Numbered from the stretch's first letter, positions 25,772 through 35,127 are shown. The stretch: 64,000 nt of DNA from Vibrio atlanticus (GCF_024347315.1 NZ_AP025460.1:1674001-1738000), one strand, 5' to 3'. Notes: generated by a model not told the origin, from the sequence alone. Numbers and translations: made by a program.

Positions 25772-27224
25772 ATTCAGAGCCTTCTGTGTTCCAATCTTTA
25801 TATTTACGCTCTAGCGTTTTCCGTGCAACGCCGAGGTCTCTTGCAGCTGCGGATTTATTACCATCATGAAAACTCACTAGTTGCTCGATATGAGATTTTT
25901 CTACTTCTTTGAGTGTCCAAGTGTTTGGGTAACCTTCTGCAGCGTCTACGTTATTCAAGTTTGGTATTTCTGCTCCATGTGACACCGTCACTGAAATGCT
26001 GGTGGGCGCAGGATCGCCATTAATTTCGCGCCAATAGTGCGCTGGTGGCTTGTCTAAAAGAATGCACCTTTCGACTAGGTTTTTGAGTTCGCGAATATTT
26101 CCCGGCCATTCGTATTCATTCATCGCCAAGATATCTTCATGCGCCCAGTTTGGGACCGGTACACTAAGTTCACTTGCTAAAAGACGAGTGAAATACGGAA
26201 CAAGCTCTATTAGATCGGATGGACGCTCTCTCAATGGCACAACATCGATTTTAAGCACATTGAGTCGGTAGAATAGATCGCGACGGAAGTGCCCTTTTTC
26301 GACCTCTTGTTGAAGGTTTCGGTTAGTCGCCGCCACTACTCGTACGTCAACGGCAATTTCTTTCTCGCTACCGACTGGACGAATAGTGCGTTGCTCTAAC
26401 ACACGTAACAGCGCTGCTTGCATTGGTAGTGGCATTTCACCAATTTCATCAAGGAACAAGGTACCACCACTTGCGACTCTGAATAGACCTTCACGGTTTT
26501 TCTTCGCGCCGGTAAATGCGCCAGAGGTATGCCCGAATAGTTCACTTTCTAGAAGTTCTGGGGCGATTGCGCCACAGTTGATTGGCACAAATGGCCCAGC
26601 GCGTTTGCTGGCTTCATGTACACCACGTGCAACTAGCTCTTTACCTGTACCTGACTCACCTTCTATAAGAACGGATGCTCGAGAGGGTGCAAATTGACTG
26701 ATCAGCAATTTAAGCTGTTTGGTTTTATCTGAGTTACCGATTAACTCGGTCTTGATATGACGGCTAACATCACGCTTCAATGCGTATTGCATTCTTTGAT
26801 CAAGGCGCTTATCCATACAACGTAGTACAGCTTGTATCATTTGTTCTAAGTTGAAAGGTTTAAGAATGAAGTCTGAAGCGCCAAGCTTAAGCGCGGATAT
26901 GGTCATCTCTAGATCAGCATAGCCAGTCATGAAAATAACATCGGCACGTTTGTCGTTGTCGTTAAACGCTTCTTCCCACTCAATACCAGAGCGTCCTGGC
27001 AGGTTGATATCAAGAACAATGAGATCAAAATGTTCGCTCGAACGCAGTATTTCAGCATCTTCAACGGATCCTGCACTCGATACCTTGCCAAAGAACTTAC
27101 CCAGAGCCTTCTTTAGAATAGCCTGCATCCCTACTTCATCGTCCACGACCAAGACGGAAAACGCTTGATATTGAGTCAATGTGTTTGGGTTTAGGTTCGA
27201 TGCAGGTGAACTAGGTAAAGACAT
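25761..27224 (-). CDS. NtrC-family sigma-54 response regulator
   Basis: This 487-residue activator has a receiver domain (about 22-140, phospho-site Asp72 in LDINLPG), a sigma-54 AAA+ domain with GESGTGKE, the sigma-54 contact loop GAFTGA and ATNRN, and a C-terminal Fis-type helix-turn-helix (DGNKSAAARDLGVARKTLERKY). It should drive sigma-54 promoters after phosphorylation by the overlapping kinase. ATG at 27224 is chosen; the frame continues upstream only to a TTG that runs through the regulatory sites. It is divergent from tupA, with three dyad sites beginning 25 bases before its start codon. I propose it controls the tungstate and formate dehydrogenase genes. Confidence 0.92.
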   Translation of the reverse strand: MSLPSSPASNLNPNTLTQYQAFSVLVVDDEVGMQAILKKALGKFFGKVSSAGSVEDAEILRSSEHFDLIVLDINLPGRSGIEWEEAFNDNDKRADVIFMTGYADLEMTISALKLGASDFILKPFNLEQMIQAVLRCMDKRLDQRMQYALKRDVSRHIKTELIGNSDKTKQLKLLISQFAPSRASVLIEGESGTGKELVARGVHEASKRAGPFVPINCGAIAPELLESELFGHTSGAFTGAKKNREGLFRVASGGTLFLDEIGEMPLPMQAALLRVLEQRTIRPVGSEKEIAVDVRVVAATNRNLQQEVEKGHFRRDLFYRLNVLKIDVVPLRERPSDLIELVPYFTRLLASELSVPVPNWAHEDILAMNEYEWPGNIRELKNLVERCILLDKPPAHYWREINGDPAPTSISVTVSHGAEIPNLNNVDAAEGYPNTWTLKEVEKSHIEQLVSFHDGNKSAAARDLGVARKTLERKYKDWNTEGSEYAD

Positions 27225-27248
27225 AATGATTAGCCGATGGGGAAAGTT

Positions 27249-27263
27249 GGGACAGAGTGTACC
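27249..27263. promoter_or_regulatory. GGACATTTTGTCC-type site, tup promoter (distal)
   Basis: GGGACAGAGTGTACC shares the GGACA...TGT.CC frame with a different centre. It is about 168 bp upstream of the predicted tupA start and 25 bp upstream of the regulator start codon, so autoregulation is possible. Confidence 0.5.
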
Positions 27264-27284
27264 AATTAACCTTTTGTGCGACAG

Positions 27285-27307
27285 GGACAATGTGCGACAT
27301 TTTGTCC
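27285..27307. promoter_or_regulatory. Two overlapping GGACATTTTGTCC-type sites, tup promoter
   Basis: GGACAATGTGCGA (27285-27297) runs into CGACATTTTGTCC (27295-27307), the latter a one-mismatch match. They are centred about 133 and 123 bp upstream of the predicted tupA start. Confidence 0.6.
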
Positions 27308-27397
27308 TAGCTCATATTTTAATGCATTTTGTTAGCCTAAATGACGCAGTTTTGTTCGATATAACAGCAATTTAATGAGATTTGATGCACTATTTAT

Positions 27398-27413
27398 TGG
27401 CATTAAGCTTGCT
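27398..27413 (+). promoter_or_regulatory. Sigma-54 promoter of tupABC-mobA-mobB/moeA
   Basis: TGGCATTAAGCTTGCT is a strong -24/-12 match with exact spacing. The predicted start is near 27424, about 104 bases before tupA. Confidence 0.82.
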
Positions 27414-27527
27414 TATTAGGTGTAGATTCCTAATTACAACAATTAGCGTCTTATGCACATGCCCTTCTTTGAGCCCTTTAAAAATAGAGGCATGTCATTC
27501 ATTTATAACAGAATGGACATAATAATA

Positions 27528-28334
27528 ATGAAAGCAATTCCCCTAACTATTGCAGCTCTATCTATCGTCAGTTACACGGCTAGCAGCGCGGAAGACACCA
27601 CTCATATCAAATTGGCGACAACCACAAGTACCTACCACTCAGGCTTACTGGACTACTTATTGCCTGAGTTCGAAAAGGATTCTGGTATTAAGGTTGATGT
27701 TCTCGCTGCGGGTACGGGTAAATCACTTCGCATGGGTGAAAACGGTGACGTTGATTTGGTAATGACTCACGCACCAAAAGCTGAAGCGAACTTCGTTGAA
27801 AAAGGTTACGGCGTTTTACCTCGTAAGCTGATGTACAACGATTTTGTTATCGTTGGCCCACAAAGCGACCCTGCGAAGATTGAATCTCAAAAAGCAGTAG
27901 CTGATGTGTTCAAAGCAATCGCGAACAACAACGTGACGTTTGTTTCTCGTGGGGACGACTCTGGTACTCATAAGAAAGAGATGGGTATTTGGGCACAAAC
28001 TAAGATGGAGCCAAACTTTGGCGGCTATCGCAGCGTTGGTCAAGGAATGGGCCCAACTCTGAACATGGCGTCTGAAATGCAAGGCTACACCATGACAGAC
28101 CGTGGTACTTGGTTGGCTTACCAAAACAAACTTGACCTTAAAGTGTTGTTCCAAGGCGACAAGAACCTATTTAACCCTTACCAAGTGATTCTTGTTAACC
28201 CAGAACGCTACCCAAGCATCAATTACCAAGCAGCGAAAGTATTCAGTGATTGGTTGGTTAACCCTAAAGGCCAGAAACTGATCAACGACTTTAAACTGCA
28301 CGGCAAACAGCTGTTTGTTGCAAACGCAGAATAG
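27528..28334 (+). CDS. tupA: Tungstate ABC transporter binding protein TupA
   Basis: This 268-residue periplasmic protein binds tungstate and hands it to TupB. A signal peptide covers residues 1-22 (SYTASSA). The oxyanion motif TTTSTYHSGLLDYLLP and the later FVSRGDDSGTHKKE fit the TupA family, not molybdate-type ModA. The ATG at 27528 gives a proper signal peptide; in-frame starts further upstream add a stretch without export features. It is the first gene after the sigma-54 promoter, and tupB and tupC follow. The family is known for high tungstate selectivity. Confidence 0.92.
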   Translation: MKAIPLTIAALSIVSYTASSAEDTTHIKLATTTSTYHSGLLDYLLPEFEKDSGIKVDVLAAGTGKSLRMGENGDVDLVMTHAPKAEANFVEKGYGVLPRKLMYNDFVIVGPQSDPAKIESQKAVADVFKAIANNNVTFVSRGDDSGTHKKEMGIWAQTKMEPNFGGYRSVGQGMGPTLNMASEMQGYTMTDRGTWLAYQNKLDLKVLFQGDKNLFNPYQVILVNPERYPSINYQAAKVFSDWLVNPKGQKLINDFKLHGKQLFVANAE

Positions 28335-28359
28335 TTGGTTGCAAGTGCAGAATAGCTTG
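28318..28359. repeat. 21-bp tandem duplication across the tupA stop codon
   Basis: Two adjacent 21-bp units (TTGCAAACGCAGAATAG.. and TTGCAAGTGCAGAATAG..) span the tupA stop, so the stop region is doubled. It looks like a recent slippage duplication. Confidence 0.85.
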
Positions 28360-28389
28360 TTGTAAGAAATGAGTCGTGGGTTGTGAGTA

Positions 28390-28435
28390 AAGCGTAGCGT
28401 TGAAGGTTTAACCCTAACCAACTAGCGCTACGCTT
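28390..28435. repeat. Long stem-loop between tupA and tupB
   Basis: A 10-bp perfect stem (AAGCGTAGCG / CGCTACGCTT) encloses 26 bases. No T tract follows, so it is more likely an mRNA stability or attenuation element than a terminator. It would favour high TupA over TupB and TupC. Confidence 0.65.
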
Positions 28436-28611
28436 AACTAAACAGTCAACGAGACCACCTAAATAATCACGTTTAAAAACCGCCTTGCTTTTAAGGCATT
28501 CACGCTTAGAAACAATCGCTGACCAATACAGGCTCAAATAGTTTGTGTCAGCTATGATTAACATCAGACACTACCGATAAAAGCCTATTATCGATTCAAA
28601 CGAGATACTTC

Positions 28612-29310
28612 ATGACCCTATGGCAAACAACGATTGATGCAATGAATCTACTGGTGAGTTTTGACCACGAATTGTGGCAAATCGTCGCGGTATCCTTCAG
28701 CGTATCTTTGTCCGCCATCTCATTAGTGATTGTTCCTGCAATCCTTATGGCTTTCTTACTGGCTTACACCGAATTCCCCGGTAAATGGGCTCTGCTTTCG
28801 GTGATCAACACCTTACAAGCGATACCGACCGTGGTAATTGGCTTGTTGATGTACATGATGCTCTCTCGTTCTGGTCCTTTAGGTGACTGGCAATTACTGT
28901 TCACGCAAAAGGCGATGATTCTAGGTCAGATGCTGATCTGTTTCCCTATCCTAGTTGCGATGATGCATGGCGCTCTGCAGGCCAGTGACCGCCGAGCAGT
29001 AGAAACAGCGCGCACTCTTGGCGTATCAACAACACGAGTCGCGTGTACCTTGATTTGGGAAACTCGTTTCCCTCTATTGGCTGCCACCATTGCTGCCTTC
29101 TCTCGTATCGTCACAGAAGTAGGTTGTTCAATGATGGTGGGTGGCAACATTATGGGGATGACAAGAAACATCCCAACAGCTATCGCCATGGAAAGCCACA
29201 AAGGCGCATTCGCTCAAGGCGTCGCCCTCGGTATGGTGTTATTAGCATTGGCATTAGCCCTTAATTTTTTCCTTTCCAGTGTGAGAGGAAAAGGCTATTT
29301 AAGAACTTAG
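28612..29310 (+). CDS. tupB: Tungstate ABC transporter permease TupB
   Basis: This 232-residue inner-membrane permease has about five to six membrane segments and an EAA-type loop (ETARTLGVSTTRVACTLIWE, near 125-144) that contacts the TupC ATPase. The segment INTLQAIPTVVIGLLMYMMLSRSGPLG is typical of the tungstate/phosphate-like permease branch. A gap of 277 bases with a stem-loop separates it from tupA, and ten bases separate it from tupC. Confidence 0.92.
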   Translation: MTLWQTTIDAMNLLVSFDHELWQIVAVSFSVSLSAISLVIVPAILMAFLLAYTEFPGKWALLSVINTLQAIPTVVIGLLMYMMLSRSGPLGDWQLLFTQKAMILGQMLICFPILVAMMHGALQASDRRAVETARTLGVSTTRVACTLIWETRFPLLAATIAAFSRIVTEVGCSMMVGGNIMGMTRNIPTAIAMESHKGAFAQGVALGMVLLALALALNFFLSSVRGKGYLRT

Positions 29311-29320
29311 GAACGCTGTC

Positions 29321-30040
29321 ATGAGTATAAAAATAACAACGCAGCAAATTTCAATGCGCTACAAAGAGCGTGTTTTGTTCCACATCCCCGAATTGTCGAT
29401 CGGCCCCAACGATGCCATTTATCTCAAAGGGGACAATGGTGTTGGCAAAACGACCTTACTTAAAATCTTATCAGGATTGATCAAGCCGAGCTCTGGCCGT
29501 ATTCAGTCTCCGACACAAAGCTGGCAACATAGCCTGTTTCCTCGGTTAAAATTTAAAGACATCATCTATCTCCACCAAACCCCTTACCTTTTTGATGGCT
29601 CGGTGTACCAAAATGTCGCTTATGGCATTCGCTTTAATAAAGAGAGTCAAAAAGATAAGCGAGCTCAAATAATTAGTGCATTAAGAATGGTAGGTTTAGA
29701 AACCTTGGCAGATGAGCACATTTCTGTGTTGTCTGGTGGTGAGCGCCAACGCGTAGCAATGGCCCGTGCTTGGATTCTTAAGCCTTCAATCTTGCTTATG
29801 GATGAACCAAGTGCTTCTTTAGACAAAGAATCTATTGAAAGATTGGTGATTATGGCCGAAGATCTTCTTCAGAGAGGCGCGAGTTTAGTCATTACAAGTC
29901 ACCAAACTAACGCGTTAACCGATTTGTGTAAGAAGCAGTGGTGGATCAAGGACAACACTTTGAGCGAATCACCGCTTCTGCAAGTTATTAAAAAGAACAA
30001 AGCACAAGAGAATATTTATGCTGCTTCCAACGCAAACTAG
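29321..30040 (+). CDS. tupC: Tungstate ABC transporter ATPase TupC
   Basis: This 239-residue cytoplasmic ATPase energises tungstate uptake. It has Walker [10 protein letters not shown] (near 38-46), Q-loop LHQTPYLF, signature [14 protein letters not shown] (near 138-151), Walker [13 protein letters not shown] and the H-loop ITSHQ. No C-terminal molybdate-binding (TOBE) domain is present, unlike ModC. The mobA start lies 23 bases inside its 3' end, linking metal uptake directly to cofactor synthesis. Confidence 0.92.
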   Translation: MSIKITTQQISMRYKERVLFHIPELSIGPNDAIYLKGDNGVGKTTLLKILSGLIKPSSGRIQSPTQSWQHSLFPRLKFKDIIYLHQTPYLFDGSVYQNVAYGIRFNKESQKDKRAQIISALRMVGLETLADEHISVLSGGERQRVAMARAWILKPSILLMDEPSASLDKESIERLVIMAEDLLQRGASLVITSHQTNALTDLCKKQWWIKDNTLSESPLLQVIKKNKAQENIYAASNAN

Positions 30041-30602
30041 TTGGGTTATTTTGGCTGGCGGACAAGCCAGCCGCATGGGCGGAAAAGATAAAGGACTCGT
30101 TGAGCTCAACGGTTCTCCGCTTATTCAATACGTTATTAACAAGCTGTCACAACAAGATGTCAGCATTACCATCAATGCCAACCGTAACTTAGACAGTTAC
30201 CAAGCATTTGCACCGGTTGTTTCCGATTCTTTCCCTGACTATCCAGGCCCATTGGGCGGCATTCATGCTGGCCTTAAAAACGCGAGCACAGATTGGGTCG
30301 GCTTTGTCCCTTGCGACAGCCCACAGATTAGTGATGACCTTGTTGAACGTTTTTGTTCTGCAGTAAAAGAAGACAGCGACATTCTTGTCGCGCATGATGG
30401 CGAATTTAAGCAACCAGTATTCACCCTATTCCACAAACGTGTTCTACCAAAGTTAGAAGCGTTTTTGGAACGTGGTGATCGTAAAATTATCTTGCTGTAC
30501 AAAGAGTGTGTCACGGAATACGTTGATTTTAGCGATTCTCCTAACTGCTTTGTTAATCTCAACACGCCAGAAGAACTCACCCAATTCGGAACGCTTCAAT
30601 AA
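30018..30602 (+). CDS. mobA: Molybdenum cofactor guanylyltransferase MobA
   Basis: This 194-residue enzyme attaches GMP to molybdopterin to make the MGD cofactor needed by FdhA. The nucleotide-binding N terminus [21 protein letters not shown] (10-30) is intact, with [17 protein letters not shown] and the metal-binding PCDSPQ later. It overlaps tupC by 23 bases and shares its last base with the next start (TAATG), so all three are tightly coupled. Confidence 0.95.
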   Translation: MLLPTQTSWVILAGGQASRMGGKDKGLVELNGSPLIQYVINKLSQQDVSITINANRNLDSYQAFAPVVSDSFPDYPGPLGGIHAGLKNASTDWVGFVPCDSPQISDDLVERFCSAVKEDSDILVAHDGEFKQPVFTLFHKRVLPKLEAFLERGDRKIILLYKECVTEYVDFSDSPNCFVNLNTPEELTQFGTLQ

Positions 30603-32419
30603 TGAAAGATTCTAAACAACGCCCTAACCTTCCTCTATTGGGGTTTGCTGCTTACAGTGGCACAGGCAAAACAACCGTATTAGAAGCTCTGCTTCCTTTA
30701 TTGACAGAGTCGGGTTTAAAAGTTGGTGTGCTAAAACATGCTCACCACGATTTTGATGTCGATAAGCCGGGCAAAGACAGCTACCGTTTACGCAAAGCGG
30801 GCGCAAATCAAATGCTGATAGCTTCGCGTAACCGTCACGTGATGATGACTGAGACTCCAGAAGCAGAAGCCGATTTTGATTACCTGTTGACTCGCTTTGA
30901 TACCAACACACTTGATCTGATTTTGGTTGAAGGCTGTAAGAACATTGCTTTCCCTAAAATCGAGCTTCACCGTGATGAAGTGGGTAAACCTTGGTTGTAC
31001 CAAAACGATGACAACATCATTGCTATTGCTGCTGATAACCACGTTGAATCTGACTTACCTCAAATGGCGATCAACGACTTAGAAGCGATTCGTGATTTCA
31101 TCATCGATTACGCGCAGTCCTTTGACCTTTCCTCTACAACAGGCAAAGCAGCGTCATGCTCATCTTCAAAAGACGCAGCGCCCGCGGTGTGTTGTGATTC
31201 GTTTTCTCCTGCAGGTTTAACCGTAACTCAGGGCCAACAAAAGATTGTTGATAGCATTGACGCGCTTGATCTCACAGAGAGTGTTGAATTACTGCAAGGC
31301 TACGGTCGTGTGCTGGCCGAAGATGTGATCTCGCCAATCAACGTCCCACAGAATACTAATTCTGCAATGGATGGCTACGCGATTCGTAGTGAAGATCTTG
31401 AATTGGATAGCTACAACATTGTTGCTGAAGTTATGGCTGGTCACAGCTACGACAAAACCGTTCAACAAGGTGAAGCTGTTAAGATCATGACGGGTGCACC
31501 AATGCCAGATGGCGTTGATGTTGTTGTGATGCGTGAGCAAGCCGTGCAAGATGGCGATAAAGTTAGCTTCCCAGATGCGAAAATCTCAGTTGGACAAAAT
31601 GTCCGTATGGCCGGTGAAGATTTAGAAATTGGCCAACCTGTCTTTACACGTGGCACACGCATCGAAGCACCAGAAATGGGTATGATGGCGTCGTTAGGTT
31701 TCGGTACCTGCCCTGTTCTGCGTAAAGTGAAGGTGGGTGTGTTCTCAACGGGTGATGAAGTTCAGGCACCGGGCGTTGAGCAAAAGCCAAACTCTATCTA
31801 CGACTCGAACCGTTTCACTATCATCGGCATGCTTCAAAAGCTAGGTTGCGACATCGTTGATTACGGCATTATCGAAGATGACGAACAAAAGATGATGGAT
31901 GTACTTCATGCTGCGTCGTTAGAGACCGATATGGTTCTGACTTCTGGTGGCGTGTCTGTTGGTGATGCTGACTACATCAAACTCGCGTTAGATAAGTTGG
32001 GTGAGATTAACTTCTGGCGTATCAACATGCGTCCAGGTCGCCCTCTTGCTTACGGCAAAATTGAAGACAAACCTTTCTTCGGTTTACCTGGCAACCCAGT
32101 AGCCGTGATGGTGTCGTTCATTAACTTTGTAGAACCTGCAATCCGCAAGCTACAAGGTCAAACTAACTGGACACCAGTGAAAGCGAACGCGATAGCGACT
32201 GAGCAATTACGTTCTCGTCAAGGTCGTACTGAGTTCAGCCGTGGCGTGTTCTCAATGAACGAATCAGGCGTGCTTGAAGTAAAAACAACCGGTAAGCAAG
32301 GTTCAGGTATTCTACGTTCAATGAGCGAAGCAAACTGTCTAATCGAAATTTCACCAGCGGTAGACACTGTAAAAGCCGGTGAAACGGTGACGATCATTCC
32401 TTTGCAAGGTCGTGTGTAA
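30602..32419 (+). CDS. Fused MobB-MoeA (MGD adaptor / molybdopterin molybdotransferase)
   Basis: This 605-residue fusion combines MobB (about 1-175; GTPase-like P loop SGTGKTT at 18-24 and HAHHDFDVDKPGKDS) with MoeA (about 205-605; NTNSAMDGYAI, GAPMPDGVDVVVMRE, SGGVSVGDADY, GLPGNPVAVMV). MoeA inserts Mo or W into adenylated molybdopterin, and MobB assists MobA. The linker near 176-205 has three cysteines (SCSSSKD..AVCCDSF). Such fusions are known in vibrios. Being downstream of tupABC and mobA, it completes a metal-uptake to cofactor line. Confidence 0.93.
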   Translation: MKDSKQRPNLPLLGFAAYSGTGKTTVLEALLPLLTESGLKVGVLKHAHHDFDVDKPGKDSYRLRKAGANQMLIASRNRHVMMTETPEAEADFDYLLTRFDTNTLDLILVEGCKNIAFPKIELHRDEVGKPWLYQNDDNIIAIAADNHVESDLPQMAINDLEAIRDFIIDYAQSFDLSSTTGKAASCSSSKDAAPAVCCDSFSPAGLTVTQGQQKIVDSIDALDLTESVELLQGYGRVLAEDVISPINVPQNTNSAMDGYAIRSEDLELDSYNIVAEVMAGHSYDKTVQQGEAVKIMTGAPMPDGVDVVVMREQAVQDGDKVSFPDAKISVGQNVRMAGEDLEIGQPVFTRGTRIEAPEMGMMASLGFGTCPVLRKVKVGVFSTGDEVQAPGVEQKPNSIYDSNRFTIIGMLQKLGCDIVDYGIIEDDEQKMMDVLHAASLETDMVLTSGGVSVGDADYIKLALDKLGEINFWRINMRPGRPLAYGKIEDKPFFGLPGNPVAVMVSFINFVEPAIRKLQGQTNWTPVKANAIATEQLRSRQGRTEFSRGVFSMNESGVLEVKTTGKQGSGILRSMSEANCLIEISPAVDTVKAGETVTIIPLQGRV

Positions 32420-32480
32420 ATAAACAAGATTGTTAGCTTTAAGCTAGCGAATTCAGAGTAATACATACTCTAAATAGATG

Positions 32481-32516
32481 AAGCCCCTGATATTGGATAT
32501 CAGGGGCTTTCTTTTT
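32481..32516. terminator. Bidirectional terminator after mobB-moeA
   Basis: A 13-bp perfect stem (AAGCCCCTGATAT / ATATCAGGGGCTT) with a three-base loop is followed by TCTTTTT. It serves the convergent genes on either side. Confidence 0.92.
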
Positions 32517-32541
32517 ATGGGGGGTTGTATACAGAGTTGAA

Positions 32542-34689
32542 CTAAACAAGCTCGACTTTAAGTAATCTGCAATCGACCAAATTATAGTTGTTACGGCCAT
32601 TTTCTTTGATTTGATAGAGCTGTTTGTCTGCAATATCACAAATCATTTTAAAGTTTCGATCCACATTGTCACTGGCTAAGTCGACGTTAACCCCACCAAT
32701 AGAGAGTGTTAATTGTTCCGCATAGAGAGCTTTAGGGTTTGCTAATTTGACTTCATTTAACATCTTTCGCAGAGTGACAACCTTATTTTCAATATCACTA
32801 CTACTCTGTCCGAAGCAAATCGCCATGAACTCATCACCGCCATATCTGAAAAGGTAGTCATTCTTGGTTGTGAATGTTTTTTTAAGTAAGCGACTGATAA
32901 TACGAAGCGCTTCGTCGCCCTCTAAATGCCCATGAAAATCGTTATAAGCTTTATACTCGTCAACATCGATCATAAGGACCGCTAGAGATTGTTTTTGGTA
33001 GTAAGCGTTATGTATTAAGACTGGCGTGATGTTATCTAATTGATATCTATTAGCTAGACCTGTTAGTGGGTCAGTAGTACTCAAGATTTCGAGTGTTTGA
33101 TTCGCACTTTCTAAACGCTGTCGTTGCTTTTGATTTTCTAGCGACACGGCAATAAAGCTAGCTAAATGTTCTATAAGCTGACAGTGGTGTTCCTGATATT
33201 GGTTTGGTAGATGATGCTGAACTGACAGAAAGCCGATTAATTTTTCATTAAGAATGATTGGCGTTAGAATCATTGAGTTAGTATCAAGCTCGCCACGAAA
33301 CGTAACGAAATTATCGTCTTGTGTGGTTTTACCGATATAGGGTTCTAGAGCCGCATCTGTCGCGCTATTAAAATGAACGGTAGCTCGCTTGCGAATTACA
33401 TACGTACCAATGGTTTGGTTCTCTTGGCAAACTACTTTTAGGTTCGGTATTAATCCTTGAGTATCAACAAAATAGCGGTAGTCGAGTATGTCTGATTTAT
33501 CGTCATACATAGCAATCCCAAACTCAGATGTTGGTAGAATCATATTTATCTTATGGAGTATCTCAGGCAGTACGCTTTCTAAATCTGCAGCGGTTGCTAT
33601 GAATTGACCAATATCAGTGAGCGCACCCATATATTTTTGCATTTGAGTCAGAACGTCATTTTTCTTCTTACTCTGAATGGTACCTACCCCTTCTAGAATA
33701 CGTTCGCTCTGTTCGCGCTCATAACTTCTCATGTGTTTTTCTAAAAGATCCACATGCTGAGTTTGAAGTGCCGCTAAACCAGACCAATCCTCTTCATCTC
33801 GAAAGAGCTTCGCCTTAGTTTGGGCATAGATAGCATAAGAACGGTAACTACTCTTTAGATCAAAATTCTGTTCGAGAAAAGCGCACCCTACTTTTGCTTG
33901 TTCTCGCTCTCCAATGCCTTCTAAGAATTGAAACCAGTAAACCAAATTTTCTTTTCGATTATGCTCATCTCTCGATTTTTTGAAGTGCTCTTCTGCCTGA
34001 TAAAATGCATCTAATACATCACTATCATCGAAGCCTCCCCACAAGAGCATGGTTTGCCCTAGGTAACTATGACAAAGAGCTATCGTCCTGTGACTAGAAA
34101 GCGAGGTGCCTATTCTTTTCGCTTCCATAATGGCGCTAACCGCTTGCTCAAACTCATTTGTATGTGCACAGCTATAGGCTAGGTTTAAATGGCTGACAGC
34201 ACAATCTAACAGGCGATTCGCATTTTGAGATGAAATAATGGCTTTACGAGCATATTGCTTCGCTTGTTCGTATTTTTCTAAGCTTAAGTGCAAGTCACTT
34301 AGATTACAGAATATAAGTGACTTAAAATTGTCATCAACTAGGTGTAAGTTTTCTAGTGTCTCTGAGTAACAAGCATACGCTGATTGATAATCACCACGAA
34401 TGTTATGGGTAGACGCAAGTAACCCGATGACAAATACATATAGTTGAATTTCTTCAGGAGCAATGACGTTTAGGCAGGCTTTATAATGCTCAGCAGCGTC
34501 AGAAAGGTTATCGTGGCGATAGCTTGTGAAACCTTTAAGGAAAAGCGCGATTGAATCCGGGATCGGTTGATTATTAGCTTCGCATAGACTCGTTATTCTG
34601 TCTTCGACTTCTTTTAATCCTTTGATTCCAGGGTAGTTCTGGATTCGCGTTATAATTCCCATGATCTTTGGGTAAAGCGTATTGCTCAT
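32542..34689 (-). CDS. TPR-GAF-GGDEF diguanylate cyclase
   Basis: This 715-residue protein without membrane segments has tetratricopeptide-like helices (about 45-290), a coiled coil, a GAF domain (about 355-510, including ALTDIGQFIATAADLESVL) and a GGDEF domain (about 545-705). The catalytic motif is intact (FRYGGDEF) and DPLTGLANRYQL marks the domain start, so cyclic di-GMP synthesis is expected. No RxxD inhibitory site is seen. The ligand of the GAF domain is unknown. It is transcribed alone. Confidence 0.9.
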   Translation of the reverse strand: MSNTLYPKIMGIITRIQNYPGIKGLKEVEDRITSLCEANNQPIPDSIALFLKGFTSYRHDNLSDAAEHYKACLNVIAPEEIQLYVFVIGLLASTHNIRGDYQSAYACYSETLENLHLVDDNFKSLIFCNLSDLHLSLEKYEQAKQYARKAIISSQNANRLLDCAVSHLNLAYSCAHTNEFEQAVSAIMEAKRIGTSLSSHRTIALCHSYLGQTMLLWGGFDDSDVLDAFYQAEEHFKKSRDEHNRKENLVYWFQFLEGIGEREQAKVGCAFLEQNFDLKSSYRSYAIYAQTKAKLFRDEEDWSGLAALQTQHVDLLEKHMRSYEREQSERILEGVGTIQSKKKNDVLTQMQKYMGALTDIGQFIATAADLESVLPEILHKINMILPTSEFGIAMYDDKSDILDYRYFVDTQGLIPNLKVVCQENQTIGTYVIRKRATVHFNSATDAALEPYIGKTTQDDNFVTFRGELDTNSMILTPIILNEKLIGFLSVQHHLPNQYQEHHCQLIEHLASFIAVSLENQKQRQRLESANQTLEILSTTDPLTGLANRYQLDNITPVLIHNAYYQKQSLAVLMIDVDEYKAYNDFHGHLEGDEALRIISRLLKKTFTTKNDYLFRYGGDEFMAICFGQSSSDIENKVVTLRKMLNEVKLANPKALYAEQLTLSIGGVNVDLASDNVDRNFKMICDIADKQLYQIKENGRNNYNLVDCRLLKVELV

Positions 34690-34860
34690 AAGTTCCGTTT
34701 AAGTCAGCCAGATTAAAAAATAACGAATAGTATACCACAAAATGCTTATTACACATTCCATTCATGAGGCTAATAAGTGGTAATTTCCTATCATTATCTT
34801 GAGTGGCGTACTGTTTTTATGTAGAGTGCGCGCAAAGTAATAATTATATTGGAGAGCACC

Positions 34861-35127
34861 ATGGCTCGTACCATTCTGTACACTTATAAAGATGAAGACA
34901 AAGAGTTATTGTTTTCGAAACAAGAACACCGCACGATCCAAGAAGCTGTTGCAGCCGCTGAAGGTATCGACATCACTGAGTATCTAAAAACTGAGCAACA
35001 GCTTGAGTTCATTTCTGATACTAAAGCGGTTCGTAACTACCAAGACAACTATTTCCGTAAGCTTGGTTTTACTAAGCTTACATTGAAGCAAAAAGACAAC
35101 CTTGGTGTTGGTAAAAAGAAGAAGTAA
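34861..35127 (+). CDS. DUF2960 protein
   Basis: This 88-residue basic protein begins MARTILYTYK and carries EAVAAAEGIDITEYL near residues 27-41, typical of DUF2960, a family of small cytoplasmic proteins of vibrios and relatives. The C terminus is lysine-rich. ATG at 34861 is chosen because GGAGAG precedes it; an in-frame TTG at 34849 precedes that ribosome site. Function is unknown. Confidence 0.85.
   Translation: MARTILYTYKDEDKELLFSKQEHRTIQEAVAAAEGIDITEYLKTEQQLEFISDTKAVRNYQDNYFRKLGFTKLTLKQKDNLGVGKKKK

Larger units (their letters stand above)
27225..27527. other. Divergent control region, response regulator / tupA
   Basis: About 300 bases without a gene carry three copies of the recurring dyad and a strong sigma-54 promoter for tupA. 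The region is AT-rich between them. Confidence 0.75.

Noticed and set aside
31592..31604. A perfect GGACAAAATGTCC (reverse complement of the fdh/tup dyad) inside moeA
   Set aside because: It encodes the conserved GQNVR motif of MoeA, so codon constraint explains it, and no promoter lies near.
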